Below, in pieces: positions 1 to 8,002 of a DNA stretch of 64,000 nucleotides. Made by a program: the position numbers and the translations under genes. The notes below the pieces were generated by a model. It was not told the DNA's origin and did not search any database. It saw nothing but the letters and a program-made list of their open reading frames with translations. The DNA comes from Oscillospiraceae bacterium. GTDB taxonomy: Bacteria; Bacillota; Clostridia; Oscillospirales; Oscillospiraceae. The stretch is taken from NCBI GenBank assembly GCA_017938625.1, contig JAGBBD010000063.1, forward strand, positions 1-64,000, given 5' to 3'. Numbering within the stretch: position 1 is the first letter of the stretch; every line of letters starts with the position of its first letter.

Positions 1-24
1 ATTGGAATTTGGTTAACACATTCG

Positions 25-780
25 TTATTTCTTCGCAACTACAATGGGTTGGTAGAACCCTGTTTCTTCGGGGAACATCCATACCACTTCGCTACATCCG
101 TTTGCCATAAGCAAGTCGGTCATTTCCTGTCTGCGGGTGGCTCTGTATTCACATTCAAATTTGCTCACTTGCAAGGTGTCCTCGTCATCAACGATATACT
201 GGATTAGCCGATAGTTATCACCTTCCCATGTCCAGGTCTGGAAAGATACTCTCTGTCCTTTTGTGGTTTTGTGAATATAGGGAGGGGAATAAGGTGGCTT
301 GTCCATAAGCAGAGCGTCATAATCCCGAATACTGGCAACAAACATACCACCATCCTTAATCTGATTTACGATACTCTTGATGGCAGATGCCAAGTCATTA
401 CTGGTAAGCATATGCGGCAGAGCATTGTCCATCGCAATAACGATGTCAAACTGCGCTGAGAAGGTATCTGACAAAGCACAGAAGTTAGCGTGTTCAAAGG
501 AAACACTTACATTGTTCTTCTTGGCTCGTTCTTTGGCTTCAGCGATTTCCCCATCGCTAATATCTGAACCTGTTACATTGTAGCCGATGGCAGCAAGGCC
601 GATTGCCTGTGTTCCGATTCCACAGGCACAATCCAGAATATATGCAGATTTGTCAAAGCCATTACTCACAAAAAGTTTGTCCAGAATGACCGCCTGTTCC
701 TGTGTAGTGGCTTGCCAATCAAGAAACAGTTTATCATATTGGGAAGCCAGATTATCATAAAAAATCTGTGTGATGCTCAT
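25..780 (-). CDS. Class I SAM-dependent methyltransferase
   Basis: A 251-residue protein with the Rossmann methyltransferase glycine motif I (ILDCACGIGTQAIGLA, about residues 48-63), an acidic end of the next strand (GSDIS) and a motif IV region (DIVIAMDNALPHM). This is the fold of small-molecule or protein N/O-methyltransferases, related to the glycine/sarcosine methyltransferase-like group; the substrate cannot be read. The ATG is preceded by a GAGGAG ribosome site on the minus strand. It lies 60 bp downstream of the four-helix-bundle gene on the same strand. The family is secure, the substrate unknown. Confidence 0.85.
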   Translation of the reverse strand: MSITQIFYDNLASQYDKLFLDWQATTQEQAVILDKLFVSNGFDKSAYILDCACGIGTQAIGLAAIGYNVTGSDISDGEIAEAKERAKKNNVSVSFEHANFCALSDTFSAQFDIVIAMDNALPHMLTSNDLASAIKSIVNQIKDGGMFVASIRDYDALLMDKPPYSPPYIHKTTKGQRVSFQTWTWEGDNYRLIQYIVDDEDTLQVSKFECEYRATRRQEMTDLLMANGCSEVVWMFPEETGFYQPIVVAKK

Positions 781-840
781 ATCGTGTTCTCCTCGTCAAA
801 TTCTTATTTATCGGGCAGCGATGATAAGAGGCGCGTTGTT

Positions 841-1185
841 TCATTTCCTCGTCTTCGCAGTATTCAGCGACGCGATAAGCAGTCGCTTCAATTCGGTGCA
901 ATGCTCCAAAACTGTTCTATCTGTATAATACCCACTCTCAATGAGCAACTCCAACCAATATTCACTTTCAGAACACTCTTTAAGCGCAATTTGCAGCTTG
1001 GAAATAAAATCAGCTTTACTATGTCCGTAAAAGGCTTCGCGGATATTAGCGCCGATGCTGGTACCGGAACGAATGAGTTGATTTGTCAGCACCGACTCAT
1101 GTTTAGAAGATTTTACTTCATTGCAAACTTTGATAATTGCCAAGGCAAAAGACTTGGATTTGGAAAGAAGAGGACTATCAGCCAT
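841..1185 (-). CDS. Four-helix-bundle protein (S23/IVP family)
   Basis: A 114-residue, almost entirely helical protein matching the four-helix-bundle family first found inside 23S rRNA intervening sequences (TIGR02436/PF05635 type). Diagnostic parts are the central LIRSGTSIGANIREA stretch and the downstream KECSESEYWLELL segment. Length fits the family. No enzymatic function is known for stand-alone members. The start has a CAGGTGA ribosome site. Upstream on its own strand lie a perfect hairpin (1207-1231) and A/T-rich repeats, an arrangement that suggests a dispersed repeat unit (see findings). Confidence 0.85.
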   Translation of the reverse strand: MADSPLLSKSKSFALAIIKVCNEVKSSKHESVLTNQLIRSGTSIGANIREAFYGHSKADFISKLQIALKECSESEYWLELLIESGYYTDRTVLEHCTELKRLLIASLNTAKTRK

Positions 1186-1206
1186 AATATCACCTGTTTC
1201 AAATAG

Positions 1207-1231
1207 ATTTTCAATTCGCAGAATTGAAAAT
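1207..1231. repeat. Perfect 11-bp inverted repeat (hairpin)
   Basis: ATTTTCAATTC (1207-1217), a GCA loop and GAATTGAAAAT (1221-1231) form a perfect hairpin just upstream of the four-helix-bundle gene. It has no run of T long enough to be a clear terminator. Confidence 0.7.
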
Positions 1232-1235
1232 CACT

Positions 1236-1330
1236 ACACTTATTACCTATTACCTCTTACTTATTACTTTACCAAAAATCCGAATGCGGTTCAAGGTAAT
1301 AGTGAATAGGTAAGAGGTAAAAAGTAAAAA
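1236..1330. repeat. Imperfect inverted TTACCTCTTAC repeats
   Basis: Between 1240 and 1271 the sequence repeats TTATTACCTATTACCTCTTA-like units. Between 1293 and 1327 the complementary units (GGTAAGAGGTAAAAAGTAAAA) appear in opposite orientation, so the two arms form a long imperfect inverted repeat around about 25 bp of spacer. The spacer also carries AAAAATCCGAATGCG, a near copy of one arm of the neighbouring tRNA terminator. Confidence 0.55.
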
Positions 1331-1357
1331 CCCGAACGCTTTCGCATTCGGGTTTTT
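1326..1357 (-). terminator. Terminator of the tRNA-Thr/tRNA-Tyr transcript
   Basis: An 11-bp perfect stem (AAAAACCCGAA / TTCGGGTTTTT) with a 10-base loop. It directly follows the encoded CCA of tRNA-Tyr on the minus strand and ends in T residues on both strands. Confidence 0.8.
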
Positions 1358-1441
1358 GGTGGGGGAAGGTGGATTTGAACCACCGAAAGCAATGCTAACA
1401 GATTTACAGTCTGCCCCCTTTGGCCACTCGGGAATTCCCCC
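1357..1441 (-). tRNA. tRNA-Tyr (GTA)
   Basis: Read on the minus strand, it has the 7-bp acceptor GGGGGAA/TTCCCCC, a class II long variable arm, anticodon loop CTGTAAA giving anticodon GTA, a GGTTCAAATCC T-arm and an encoded CCA at 1359-1357. The 85-nt length including CCA is right for a tyrosine tRNA with its long variable arm. It is co-transcribed with the tRNA-Thr just upstream. Confidence 0.95.
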
Positions 1442-1468
1442 ATATTTACTTTCTTGCTGAGAAAAGGT

Positions 1469-1544
1469 TGGAGCTGGTAGACGGACTCGAACCCCCGACC
1501 TGCTGATTACAAATCAGCTGCTCTACCAACTGAGCTATACCAGC
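1469..1544 (-). tRNA. tRNA-Thr (TGT)
   Basis: Read on the minus strand, acceptor GCTGGTA/TACCAGC, D-arm AGCTCAGTTGGTAGAGC, anticodon loop TTTGTAA with anticodon TGT, GGTTCGAGTCC T-arm and encoded CCA; 76 nt in total. It is the first gene of a two-tRNA transcript starting from the consensus promoter at 1564-1592. Confidence 0.95.
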
Positions 1545-1563
1545 GGCTCAACAAGCATGACTG

Positions 1564-1592
1564 ATTATAATCGCCGAAGTGGCGTTTGTCAA
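1564..1592 (-). promoter_or_regulatory. Consensus promoter of the tRNA operon
   Basis: On the minus strand TTGACA (1592-1587), a 17-bp spacer and TATAAT (1569-1564): both boxes match the housekeeping sigma consensus exactly, as is common for stable RNA genes. The predicted start lies about 12 bases before tRNA-Thr. Confidence 0.85.
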
Positions 1593-1745
1593 GAGTTTTT
1601 TTGAAAAATTTTTTGCTTTTCCCATGGTGGAAATAGGAATGAAAAAAACAGCAGGAAGCATCTGGAATTATGACGGATTTTGCCGCAGGAAGAGCGGAGA
1701 GAATAAGATAGTTTAAACAAAAAATAAAAATTATCGGATTTTCCA

Positions 1746-1774
1746 TTGTAAGTTTTCAAAATTATTAGTAGAAT
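1746..1774 (+). promoter_or_regulatory. Promoter of the nucleoside ABC operon
   Basis: TTGTAA (1746-1751), 17-bp spacer, TAGAAT (1769-1774), about 50 bp before the lipoprotein start. The rest of 1545-1823 is A/T-rich and shows no gene. Confidence 0.6.
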
Positions 1775-1823
1775 ATGAACGAAGATGGGCAATGCGCCCG
1801 AAAATATTAGGAGGAAAACAAAA

Positions 1824-3104
1824 ATGAAGAAGATCATCGCACTGCTGCTGGCTCTGATGATGGTGTTCGGCATGGTCGCTTGCGGCTCCGCTAACGAGGA
1901 AGTCGTCGAAGAGACCACCGAAGAGACCGTTGTCGAAGAGACCACCGAAGAGACCACTGAGGAAGCTGTCGAAGAGACCGAGGAAACTGTTGTTTCCGAT
2001 CTCAAGATCGGCGCCATCCTCGTCCATGACGAGAACTCCGGCTACGATATGGCTCACATCGAGGGCCTGAACGCTGCCTGCGAGGCTCTGGGCATCCCCA
2101 TGGAAAATGTCACCTACAAGTACAACATCCCCGAAGATGAGACCTGCTATGACGCTGCTGCCGATCTGGCTGACTCCGGCTGCTCCATCATCTTCTCCGA
2201 TTCCTATGGTCATCAGACCTACATGGCTCAGGCTGCCGAAGAGTTCCCCGAGACCATGTTCATCGCCTGCACCGGCGACCAGGCTGCTACTTCCGGTCTG
2301 GACAATCTGAAGAACATCTTCCCCTACACCTTCGAGTCCCGCTATGTGTCCGGTGTTGTTGCCGGCATGAAGCTGAAGGCTATGATGGATGAAGGCATCG
2401 TCACCGATCCCTATGTCGGTTACGTCGGCGCTTTCCCCTACGCAGAAGTCGTCTCCGGCTACACTGCATTCTTCCTGGGCATCCAGTCCATCGTTCCCGA
2501 AGCACACATGGACGTTCAGTACACCAACTCCTGGTACGATCCCATCGCTGAAGGCGAAGCTGCCAAGGCTCTGATGGGCAACGGCTGCGCTATCATCGGT
2601 CAGCACGCTGACTCCACCGGCGCTCCCGCCGAAGTGCAGGCAGCTTGGGAAGCAGGTAACCAGGTCTACTCCGTCGGTTACAACATCGACATGCTGGCTG
2701 TTGCTCCCGATGCAGCTCTGACCTCCGCTCAGAACGTCTGGTCTGTCCTGTACCAGGCTACTCTGGAAGCTTTCATGGCCGGCGAAGTTCCCACCGACTA
2801 TGCTTGCGGCGCTGCTAACGGCGCTCAGAAGATCTCCGATCTGGGCCCCAACGTTGCAGAAGGCACTGCTGAAGCTGTTGAAGCCGCTTGGGCAGGTATT
2901 GCTGACGGTTCCATCAAGGTCTTTGATACTGCCAAGTTTACTGTTGGCGGCGAGACTGTCACCACCGCTTTCGGTCTGGATGCTGACGGCGACTTCGTGA
3001 ACGATCATGGCGAAGCCATCGTTGACGGCGCATTCGTCGAGTCTGTCCTGCGCTCCGCTCCTTACTTCTCCCTGCGCATCGACGGCATCACCGAGCTGAA
3101 CTAA
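1824..3104 (+). CDS. BMP-family nucleoside-binding lipoprotein
   Basis: A 426-residue extracytoplasmic substrate-binding protein of the BmpA/PnrA type, which delivers purine or other nucleosides to an ABC importer. The start at 1824 is set by AGGAGG at 1809-1814 and gives a lipoprotein signal (MKKIIALLLALMMVFGMVAC, lipobox MVAC, cysteine at residue 20). A Glu/Thr/Val-rich linker of about 35 residues (residues 24-60) separates the lipid anchor from the binding domain, which opens with DLKIGAILVHDENSGYD. A G/C-rich stem-loop after the gene probably keeps its output above that of the membrane genes behind it. Family is clear from sequence and context; the exact nucleoside is not. Confidence 0.9.
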   Translation: MKKIIALLLALMMVFGMVACGSANEEVVEETTEETVVEETTEETTEEAVEETEETVVSDLKIGAILVHDENSGYDMAHIEGLNAACEALGIPMENVTYKYNIPEDETCYDAAADLADSGCSIIFSDSYGHQTYMAQAAEEFPETMFIACTGDQAATSGLDNLKNIFPYTFESRYVSGVVAGMKLKAMMDEGIVTDPYVGYVGAFPYAEVVSGYTAFFLGIQSIVPEAHMDVQYTNSWYDPIAEGEAAKALMGNGCAIIGQHADSTGAPAEVQAAWEAGNQVYSVGYNIDMLAVAPDAALTSAQNVWSVLYQATLEAFMAGEVPTDYACGAANGAQKISDLGPNVAEGTAEAVEAAWAGIADGSIKVFDTAKFTVGGETVTTAFGLDADGDFVNDHGEAIVDGAFVESVLRSAPYFSLRIDGITELN

Positions 3105-3117
3105 TCAAGAACCATGT

Positions 3118-3149
3118 AAATGGGGGGCATATCTTTGCCCCCCATTTTT
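3118..3149 (+). terminator. Intra-operon terminator/attenuator
   Basis: A 12-bp stem (AAATGGGGGGCA / TGCCCCCCATTT) followed by a T run, located between the lipoprotein and its ABC ATPase. Partial termination here would give the usual excess of binding protein over transporter. Confidence 0.85.
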
Positions 3150-3189
3150 GGACTGTCAGAGAAAGAACATCGATTGACTTTAGGAAAGG

Positions 3190-4794
3190 ATGATTTTCTT
3201 GGCCAACGACAACAGCTGCAAGGACACTCGTAGGTACGAGCAGCCCAGCATCACAGTAGATAACGCTGTCCAAATGAGGGGCGTAACGAAGATCTTCGGA
3301 TCCGTCATTGCCAATGACAAGGTGGATCTGGACATTCGTCATGGTGAGATTCTTTCCCTTCTGGGTGAAAACGGAAGCGGCAAGACCACATTGATGAATA
3401 TGCTCTCCGGCATTTATTTTCCCGATGAGGGTGAAGTCTATGTGGAAGGCGAGCCTGTGACCATTCGCTCTCCCAAAGACGCCATTGATTTGGGCATCGG
3501 TATGGTGCACCAGCATTTCAAGCTGGTCGATGTGCTGACCGCCACGGAGAATATCATTCTGGGTCTGAAGGAGCCGGGCAGATTGAATTTGAAAAAGGCT
3601 GCGGAGAAGATCCGCGCCATCTGCGACAAATACGGCTTTGTGGTAGAACCCGAGAAAAAAGTCTATGATATGTCTGTTTCCGAGAAGCAGACTGTGGAGA
3701 TCGTCAAGGTTTTGTACCGCGGTGCCAACATTCTGGTGCTGGACGAGCCTACGGCAGTTCTGACGCCGCAGGAGACGGAAAAGCTCTTTGACGTCATCCG
3801 CAATATGAAAGAAGACGGCAAGTCCATTATTATCATCACCCACAAGCTCCATGAGGTCATGGCGATCTCTGACCGTGTGGCAGTGCTGCGCAAGGGCGAG
3901 CATGTGGCGGATGTGGACACGGTTGAGACCAACCCCCAGGAACTGACCGATATGATGGTCGGTCACGCGGTGCGTCTGAATATCAACCGTCCCGAACCTA
4001 AGAATCGTGTCAAGCGTCTGGAGATCCGCGATCTGAGCGTCAACAATGTTTACGGTCTGCGCGCGGTGGATAAGGCAAATTTCGATGTCTACGGTGGCGA
4101 GATCCTCGGTATCGCAGGCATTTCCGGCTGTGGTCAGAAGGAACTGCTGGAAGCCATTGCTGGTTTGCAGTCCACAGAAGAGGGAAGCTCCGTGCGCTAT
4201 TATCCGGAGGATACGGATGAGTTCAAGGAACTGGTTGGTATGAATCCTCTGGATATCAAGAAGGCAGGAATCGGCTTCTCCTTCGTGCCGGAGGATCGTC
4301 TGGGCATGGGCTTGGTCGGCTCTGTCGGCATGGTGGATAACATGATGCTGCGCAGCTACCGTGACGGTCATTCCATCTTTACCGATCACAAGGCTCCCAA
4401 AAAGTTGGCAGAAGCGGTCAAGGAGCAGCTGGAGGTCGTGACACCCAGCATCAACACGCCTGTTCGCAGCTTGTCCGGCGGCAATGTGCAGAAGGTGCTG
4501 GTCGGTCGTGAGATCGCAGCCAATCCCAAGGTCTTGATGACTGCCTACGCTGTCCGTGGTCTGGATATCAATACCTCTTATACCATTTATAACCTTTTGA
4601 CCGAGCAGAAAATGAAGGGTGTCGCCGTGATCTATGTGGGCGAAGATCTGGACGTTCTGCTGGAGCTGTGTGACCGTATTCTGGTTCTGTGCGGCGGCAA
4701 GGTCAACGGCATCCTTGATGCCCGTACCGCCACCAAGGAGCAGGTAGGTCTGCTGATGACCAATCTGCAGGAGAAGGAGGAAAATGCCCAATGA
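3190..4794 (+). CDS. Nucleoside ABC transporter, double ATPase subunit
   Basis: A 534-residue protein with two tandem ABC ATPase domains, the layout of the NupA/YufO and RbsA-like ATPases. Domain 1 (about residues 28-260) has Walker A GENGSGKTT, the variant signature SVSEKQ and Walker B ILVLDEPTAVL. Domain 2 (about 275-520) has a degenerate Walker A GISGCGQKE, a canonical LSGGNVQK signature and the altered Walker B region AYAVRGLDI, so only one site is likely fully hydrolytic. The ribosome site AGGAAAGG (3182-3189) touches the ATG at 3190; a TTG at 3199 (reading MANDNS) has better spacing and may be the true start. The stop overlaps the next gene (ATGA). Confidence 0.93.
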   Translation: MIFLANDNSCKDTRRYEQPSITVDNAVQMRGVTKIFGSVIANDKVDLDIRHGEILSLLGENGSGKTTLMNMLSGIYFPDEGEVYVEGEPVTIRSPKDAIDLGIGMVHQHFKLVDVLTATENIILGLKEPGRLNLKKAAEKIRAICDKYGFVVEPEKKVYDMSVSEKQTVEIVKVLYRGANILVLDEPTAVLTPQETEKLFDVIRNMKEDGKSIIIITHKLHEVMAISDRVAVLRKGEHVADVDTVETNPQELTDMMVGHAVRLNINRPEPKNRVKRLEIRDLSVNNVYGLRAVDKANFDVYGGEILGIAGISGCGQKELLEAIAGLQSTEEGSSVRYYPEDTDEFKELVGMNPLDIKKAGIGFSFVPEDRLGMGLVGSVGMVDNMMLRSYRDGHSIFTDHKAPKKLAEAVKEQLEVVTPSINTPVRSLSGGNVQKVLVGREIAANPKVLMTAYAVRGLDINTSYTIYNLLTEQKMKGVAVIYVGEDLDVLLELCDRILVLCGGKVNGILDARTATKEQVGLLMTNLQEKEENAQ

Positions 4795-5903
4795 GTTCTG
4801 TTCATACTGTGCGTGAGCCTCTGATCCGTATCAGCAAGCGAAGCGGCATGCCTGTCTGGAAAAGCTGGCTCATTCGTCTGGCTGCTGTTCTGGTGGCTCT
4901 GCTGCTGAGCGGTTTATTTATCCTTTCCGTTACGGGACTCAACCCCATCAAGGTCTATGTTGCCATGTTTGAAGGCGCGTTGGGAACTACCAGAAAGACT
5001 TGGTTTACCATCCGTGATACTATGATGCTCCTGTGCATCAGTATCGGCCTTGCTCCCGCGTTCAAAATGAAATTCTGGAATATTGGTGCCGAGGGTCAGG
5101 TACTTGTGGGCGGCATTGCCACGGCAGGTCTGATGATCTATTTGGGCGACGGCAGCATTTCTACACCTGCTCTGCTTGTTCTCATGGCTGTGGTCAGCTT
5201 GCTTGCGGGCGCTTTGTGGGGCATCATTCCCGCTGTGTTCAAGGCTCGCTGGGGCACCAATGAGACGCTCTTTACCTTGATGATGAACTACGTTGCCATT
5301 CAGCTGACCTCTTACTGTGTGGCACTGTGGGAAAATCCCTTCGGCTCCAACACTGTCGGTGTGATCAATCGCCAGACCAAAGTGGGTTGGTTCCCCGAGG
5401 TCTTTGGTCAGAACTTTGGCTTGAATGTGATCATTGTTCTGGTGCTGACTGTGGGCATGTATGTGTACCTGAAGTATTCCAAGCAGGGATATGAGATCAC
5501 GGTGCTTGGCGAGAGCGAAAATACAGCACGTTATGCCGGCATGAAACCCGGTGGGGTCATTATCCGAACCATGGCGATCTCCGGTGCGATCTGCGGTCTG
5601 GCGGGCTTTATCGCCGTTGCCGGTGCGAGCCACACCATTTCCACCTCTACGGCAGGCGGTCAGGGCTTTACAGCCATCATCGTGGCATGGCTTGCCAAGT
5701 TCAATACCTTTGTGATGCTGCTGATCTCCTTTATTCTGGCATTCCTGCAGAAGGGCGCCATGGAGATCGCTTCCCAATTCAAGCTCAATGACTTTGCATC
5801 CAATGTCATTACAGGTATCATCCTGTTCTGCATCATTGCCAGCGAATTTTTCATCAACTACCGTATGGTACTGCGCAAGAGAAAGGAGGCTGAACACAAA
5901 TGA
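4791..5903 (+). CDS. Nucleoside ABC transporter permease 1 (NupP/YufP type)
   Basis: A 370-residue polytopic membrane protein of the BPD_transp_2 family, with about nine hydrophobic segments starting at LIRLAAVLVALLLSGLFIL. The conserved loop GFTAIIVAWLAKFN and the earlier NIGAEGQ motif are typical of nucleoside/branched-chain-type permeases. It overlaps the ATPase gene by 4 bp and the second permease by 4 bp, so the subunits are translationally coupled. It forms the membrane channel together with the next gene. Confidence 0.92.
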   Translation: MSSVHTVREPLIRISKRSGMPVWKSWLIRLAAVLVALLLSGLFILSVTGLNPIKVYVAMFEGALGTTRKTWFTIRDTMMLLCISIGLAPAFKMKFWNIGAEGQVLVGGIATAGLMIYLGDGSISTPALLVLMAVVSLLAGALWGIIPAVFKARWGTNETLFTLMMNYVAIQLTSYCVALWENPFGSNTVGVINRQTKVGWFPEVFGQNFGLNVIIVLVLTVGMYVYLKYSKQGYEITVLGESENTARYAGMKPGGVIIRTMAISGAICGLAGFIAVAGASHTISTSTAGGQGFTAIIVAWLAKFNTFVMLLISFILAFLQKGAMEIASQFKLNDFASNVITGIILFCIIASEFFINYRMVLRKRKEAEHK

Positions 5904-6934
5904 TCAATCTGTTTGTGTCTGCCATTGTTTTTGGCACAGTCATCCTCTATGGTGCTCTCGGTGAGATCCTCACCGAAAAAGCGGGCAATCTGAATTTGGG
6001 TGTGCCCGGCATCATGTATCTTGGCGGTATCGCAGGTCTTGCCAGCGCTTTTGCTTATGAGAGCGCTGTGGCAGAGCCTGTAGGCGTGGTGTGTTTGATC
6101 ATCACCTTTGTGGCAGCCTTCCTGGCATCTGCTTTGGGCGGTTTGATCTACAGCTTTCTGACCATCACGCTGCGTGCAAACCAAAACGTTACCGGTCTGA
6201 CGCTGACCATCTTTGGCGGCGGCGTTGCCAACTTCTTCGGCGGCGCGCTCAATACGCTTGCCGGCGGTGTCGGTCAGATCTCCATTGCTGCGACCTCTGC
6301 TGCCTACCGCACCAGTATTCCCGGTATGGGTACCGGAAACTGGTTCTGCCAGATCTTCCTGAGCCATGGCTTTATGGTCTATCTTGCACTTGTTCTTGCC
6401 ATTGCACTGCACGTGTTTTTGAACAAGACGCGCACGGGCTTGAATCTGCGCGCGGTTGGCGAGAATCCTGCCACGGCAGACGCGGCAGGCATCAACGTTA
6501 CCAAGTATAAGTATTTTGCCACTTGCATTGGTGCCGGTATCTCCGGTATGGGTGGTCTGTTCTACACCGTTGACTATATCAAGGGTACTTGGGCGAGCGA
6601 AGGAACTATCGAGGCACTGGGCTGGCTGGCTGTGGCGCTGGTCATCTTCGCCAGCTGGAAAAGCCTCAACGCCATCTGGGGCGCATATCTGTTTGGCTTC
6701 CTCACATGGCTGTACCTGTATGTTCCGCAGCTGCGCACCATGCTCATCGGTGCTCTGAATCTGGATCAGGACGCTCTGCAGATCCTCAATCTGACCAGAA
6801 GCTCTCAGGAACTGTTCAAGATGCTTCCGTATCTTGCCACCATCCTTGTCCTTGTGGTGGTCAGTCTGCGGAAAAAGCGTGAGAACCAGCCCCCGGCACA
6901 TCTGGGACTGCACTACTTCCGCGAAGAAAGATAA
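5900..6934 (+). CDS. Nucleoside ABC transporter permease 2 (NupQ/YufQ type)
   Basis: A 344-residue membrane protein paired with the preceding permease. The N-terminal region TEKAGNLNLGVPGIMYLGG, with its NLGxxG motif, is the hallmark of this permease half. LALVLAIALHVFLNKTRTG and further hydrophobic stretches give eight to ten membrane segments. It is the last gene of the importer, closed by a strong terminator at 6941. Confidence 0.92.
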   Translation: MINLFVSAIVFGTVILYGALGEILTEKAGNLNLGVPGIMYLGGIAGLASAFAYESAVAEPVGVVCLIITFVAAFLASALGGLIYSFLTITLRANQNVTGLTLTIFGGGVANFFGGALNTLAGGVGQISIAATSAAYRTSIPGMGTGNWFCQIFLSHGFMVYLALVLAIALHVFLNKTRTGLNLRAVGENPATADAAGINVTKYKYFATCIGAGISGMGGLFYTVDYIKGTWASEGTIEALGWLAVALVIFASWKSLNAIWGAYLFGFLTWLYLYVPQLRTMLIGALNLDQDALQILNLTRSSQELFKMLPYLATILVLVVVSLRKKRENQPPAHLGLHYFREER

Positions 6935-6940
6935 AACGAC

Positions 6941-6976
6941 AAAAAAGAAGCTGTCTTTTGACAGCTTCTTTTTTTA
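6941..6976 (+). terminator. Terminator of the nucleoside ABC operon
   Basis: AAAAAAGAAGCTGTC / GACAGCTTCTTTTTT, a 15-bp stem with a TTTT loop and a T tail. Confidence 0.9.
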
Positions 6977-7050
6977 TTTCATTTGCACAGCACGAAAGCC
7001 GCCCTTATGAAAAGGGAGGTGGCTGCCCGAAGCGAAACGGAGGAATCGTA

Positions 7051-7305
7051 CTACTTCGGCAGTCCTTCGCCCTCACCGCACAGCCATTCCATACTGACCT
7101 TTAAAACCTTTGCCAGCATCATCAACTCCGCGTCGCAGACGTGGCGCTGATTGTTTTCAATACGGGAAACGATCAGGGGCGTCATGCCCATGCCCAGCAG
7201 ATTAAGCTCTCTTGCAAGATCTTTTTGCTCCATTTTGCGGCAAACTCTTGCCACGCGAACACGATCACCGCAGATATTGCCTTCAATCAGAAAATTCTTT
7301 CTCAT
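7051..7305 (-). CDS. Small XRE-family helix-turn-helix regulator
   Basis: An 84-residue protein that is essentially one Cro/CI-type HTH domain: VRVARVCRKMEQKDLAREL (helices 1-2), then TPLIVSRIENNQRHV, the usual recognition-helix/turn segment, and LAKVLKVSMEWLCGE at the end. Such single-domain regulators often act on their own intergenic region. It is transcribed divergently from the SLOG-like gene, with about 110 bp between the two starts. The ribosome site is weak (TTGGTG). Confidence 0.85.
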   Translation of the reverse strand: MRKNFLIEGNICGDRVRVARVCRKMEQKDLARELNLLGMGMTPLIVSRIENNQRHVCDAELMMLAKVLKVSMEWLCGEGEGLPK

Positions 7306-7418
7306 ACAGACACCAACAATCTATTTAAGATATTATTATCCTTTTCATTGATTTTATAGATTTTTCTGGTATCATGTTTATAACGAAGATAATATTATCT
7401 ACTAAGGATGATGGCGGT

Positions 7419-7871
7419 ATGAAAACTTGTTTTTTATTCGGTCATTCCGATGCACCGGACTTGTTTGCGGAGCTGACCCGTGCACTGCGATATTGCTATG
7501 AGGAACTGGGGATTCGACGTTTTGTGGCAGGCTCCAGAGGCAATTTTGACTGCATCGAAGCAGTCAGAGCCTTCAAATGGCTCAAAGGGGAATATGATGA
7601 TGTCGAGCTGCAGCGCCTCATTGCCTATCATCCTGCCCTGCGCCGCAGGGAGCATCAGTGGCAGGGGAGCGTGTTTGGTTCCACCTACTACCCGGAGGGG
7701 TTGGAAAATACGCCGCCCATCGCCGCCATCCGCAAAGCCAACGAGCTGATGGTGCTGCAGTCGGATGCGGTCATCTGCTATGCCTGCCATCCGGGAAACG
7801 CGCGGGAACTTCTGAGATATGCACGCAGACACGGTGTGTTTTGTATGGAACTGACCCAGGATATCCTGTGA
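7419..7871 (+). CDS. SLOG-like (DUF1273-related) hypothetical protein
   Basis: A 150-residue protein beginning MKTCFLFGHSDAPDL. The N-terminal GH and the middle FVAGSRGNFD and late ANELMVLQSDAVICY segments resemble the Rossmann-like SLOG/DUF1273 proteins of Clostridia, a fold thought to bind nucleotide-derived ligands. The start at 7419 is preferred because AAGGATG lies just upstream and because the conserved family start is MKxCxxxGH. No catalytic role is established. The divergent XRE gene may regulate it. Confidence 0.6.
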   Translation: MKTCFLFGHSDAPDLFAELTRALRYCYEELGIRRFVAGSRGNFDCIEAVRAFKWLKGEYDDVELQRLIAYHPALRRREHQWQGSVFGSTYYPEGLENTPPIAAIRKANELMVLQSDAVICYACHPGNARELLRYARRHGVFCMELTQDIL

Positions 7872-7913
7872 ATGCCCCAAACTTCCGACACTATATTTTG
7901 TGCCTTTTGCGAC

Positions 7914-7942
7914 TTTACAACACATCACACAGCGTGTATAAT
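7914..7942 (+). promoter_or_regulatory. Promoter of the symporter gene
   Basis: TTTACA (7914-7919), 17-bp spacer, TATAAT (7937-7942), 60 bp upstream of the symporter start. Confidence 0.75.
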
Positions 7943-8002
7943 GAAGGAAATTCTTCCTGCTGAGAAATGGAAAAGAGAGGTAGGAAGGCAAGGAGGTACT
8001 TT

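Noticed and set aside
1731-3008. Long open frame opposite the BMP lipoprotein gene, and similar ones opposite 3088-4791, 45168-46967 and 61150-62706
   Set aside because: They lie fully antisense to genes with clear motifs, have no ribosome sites or family features, and arise from the strong third-position bias of the real genes.
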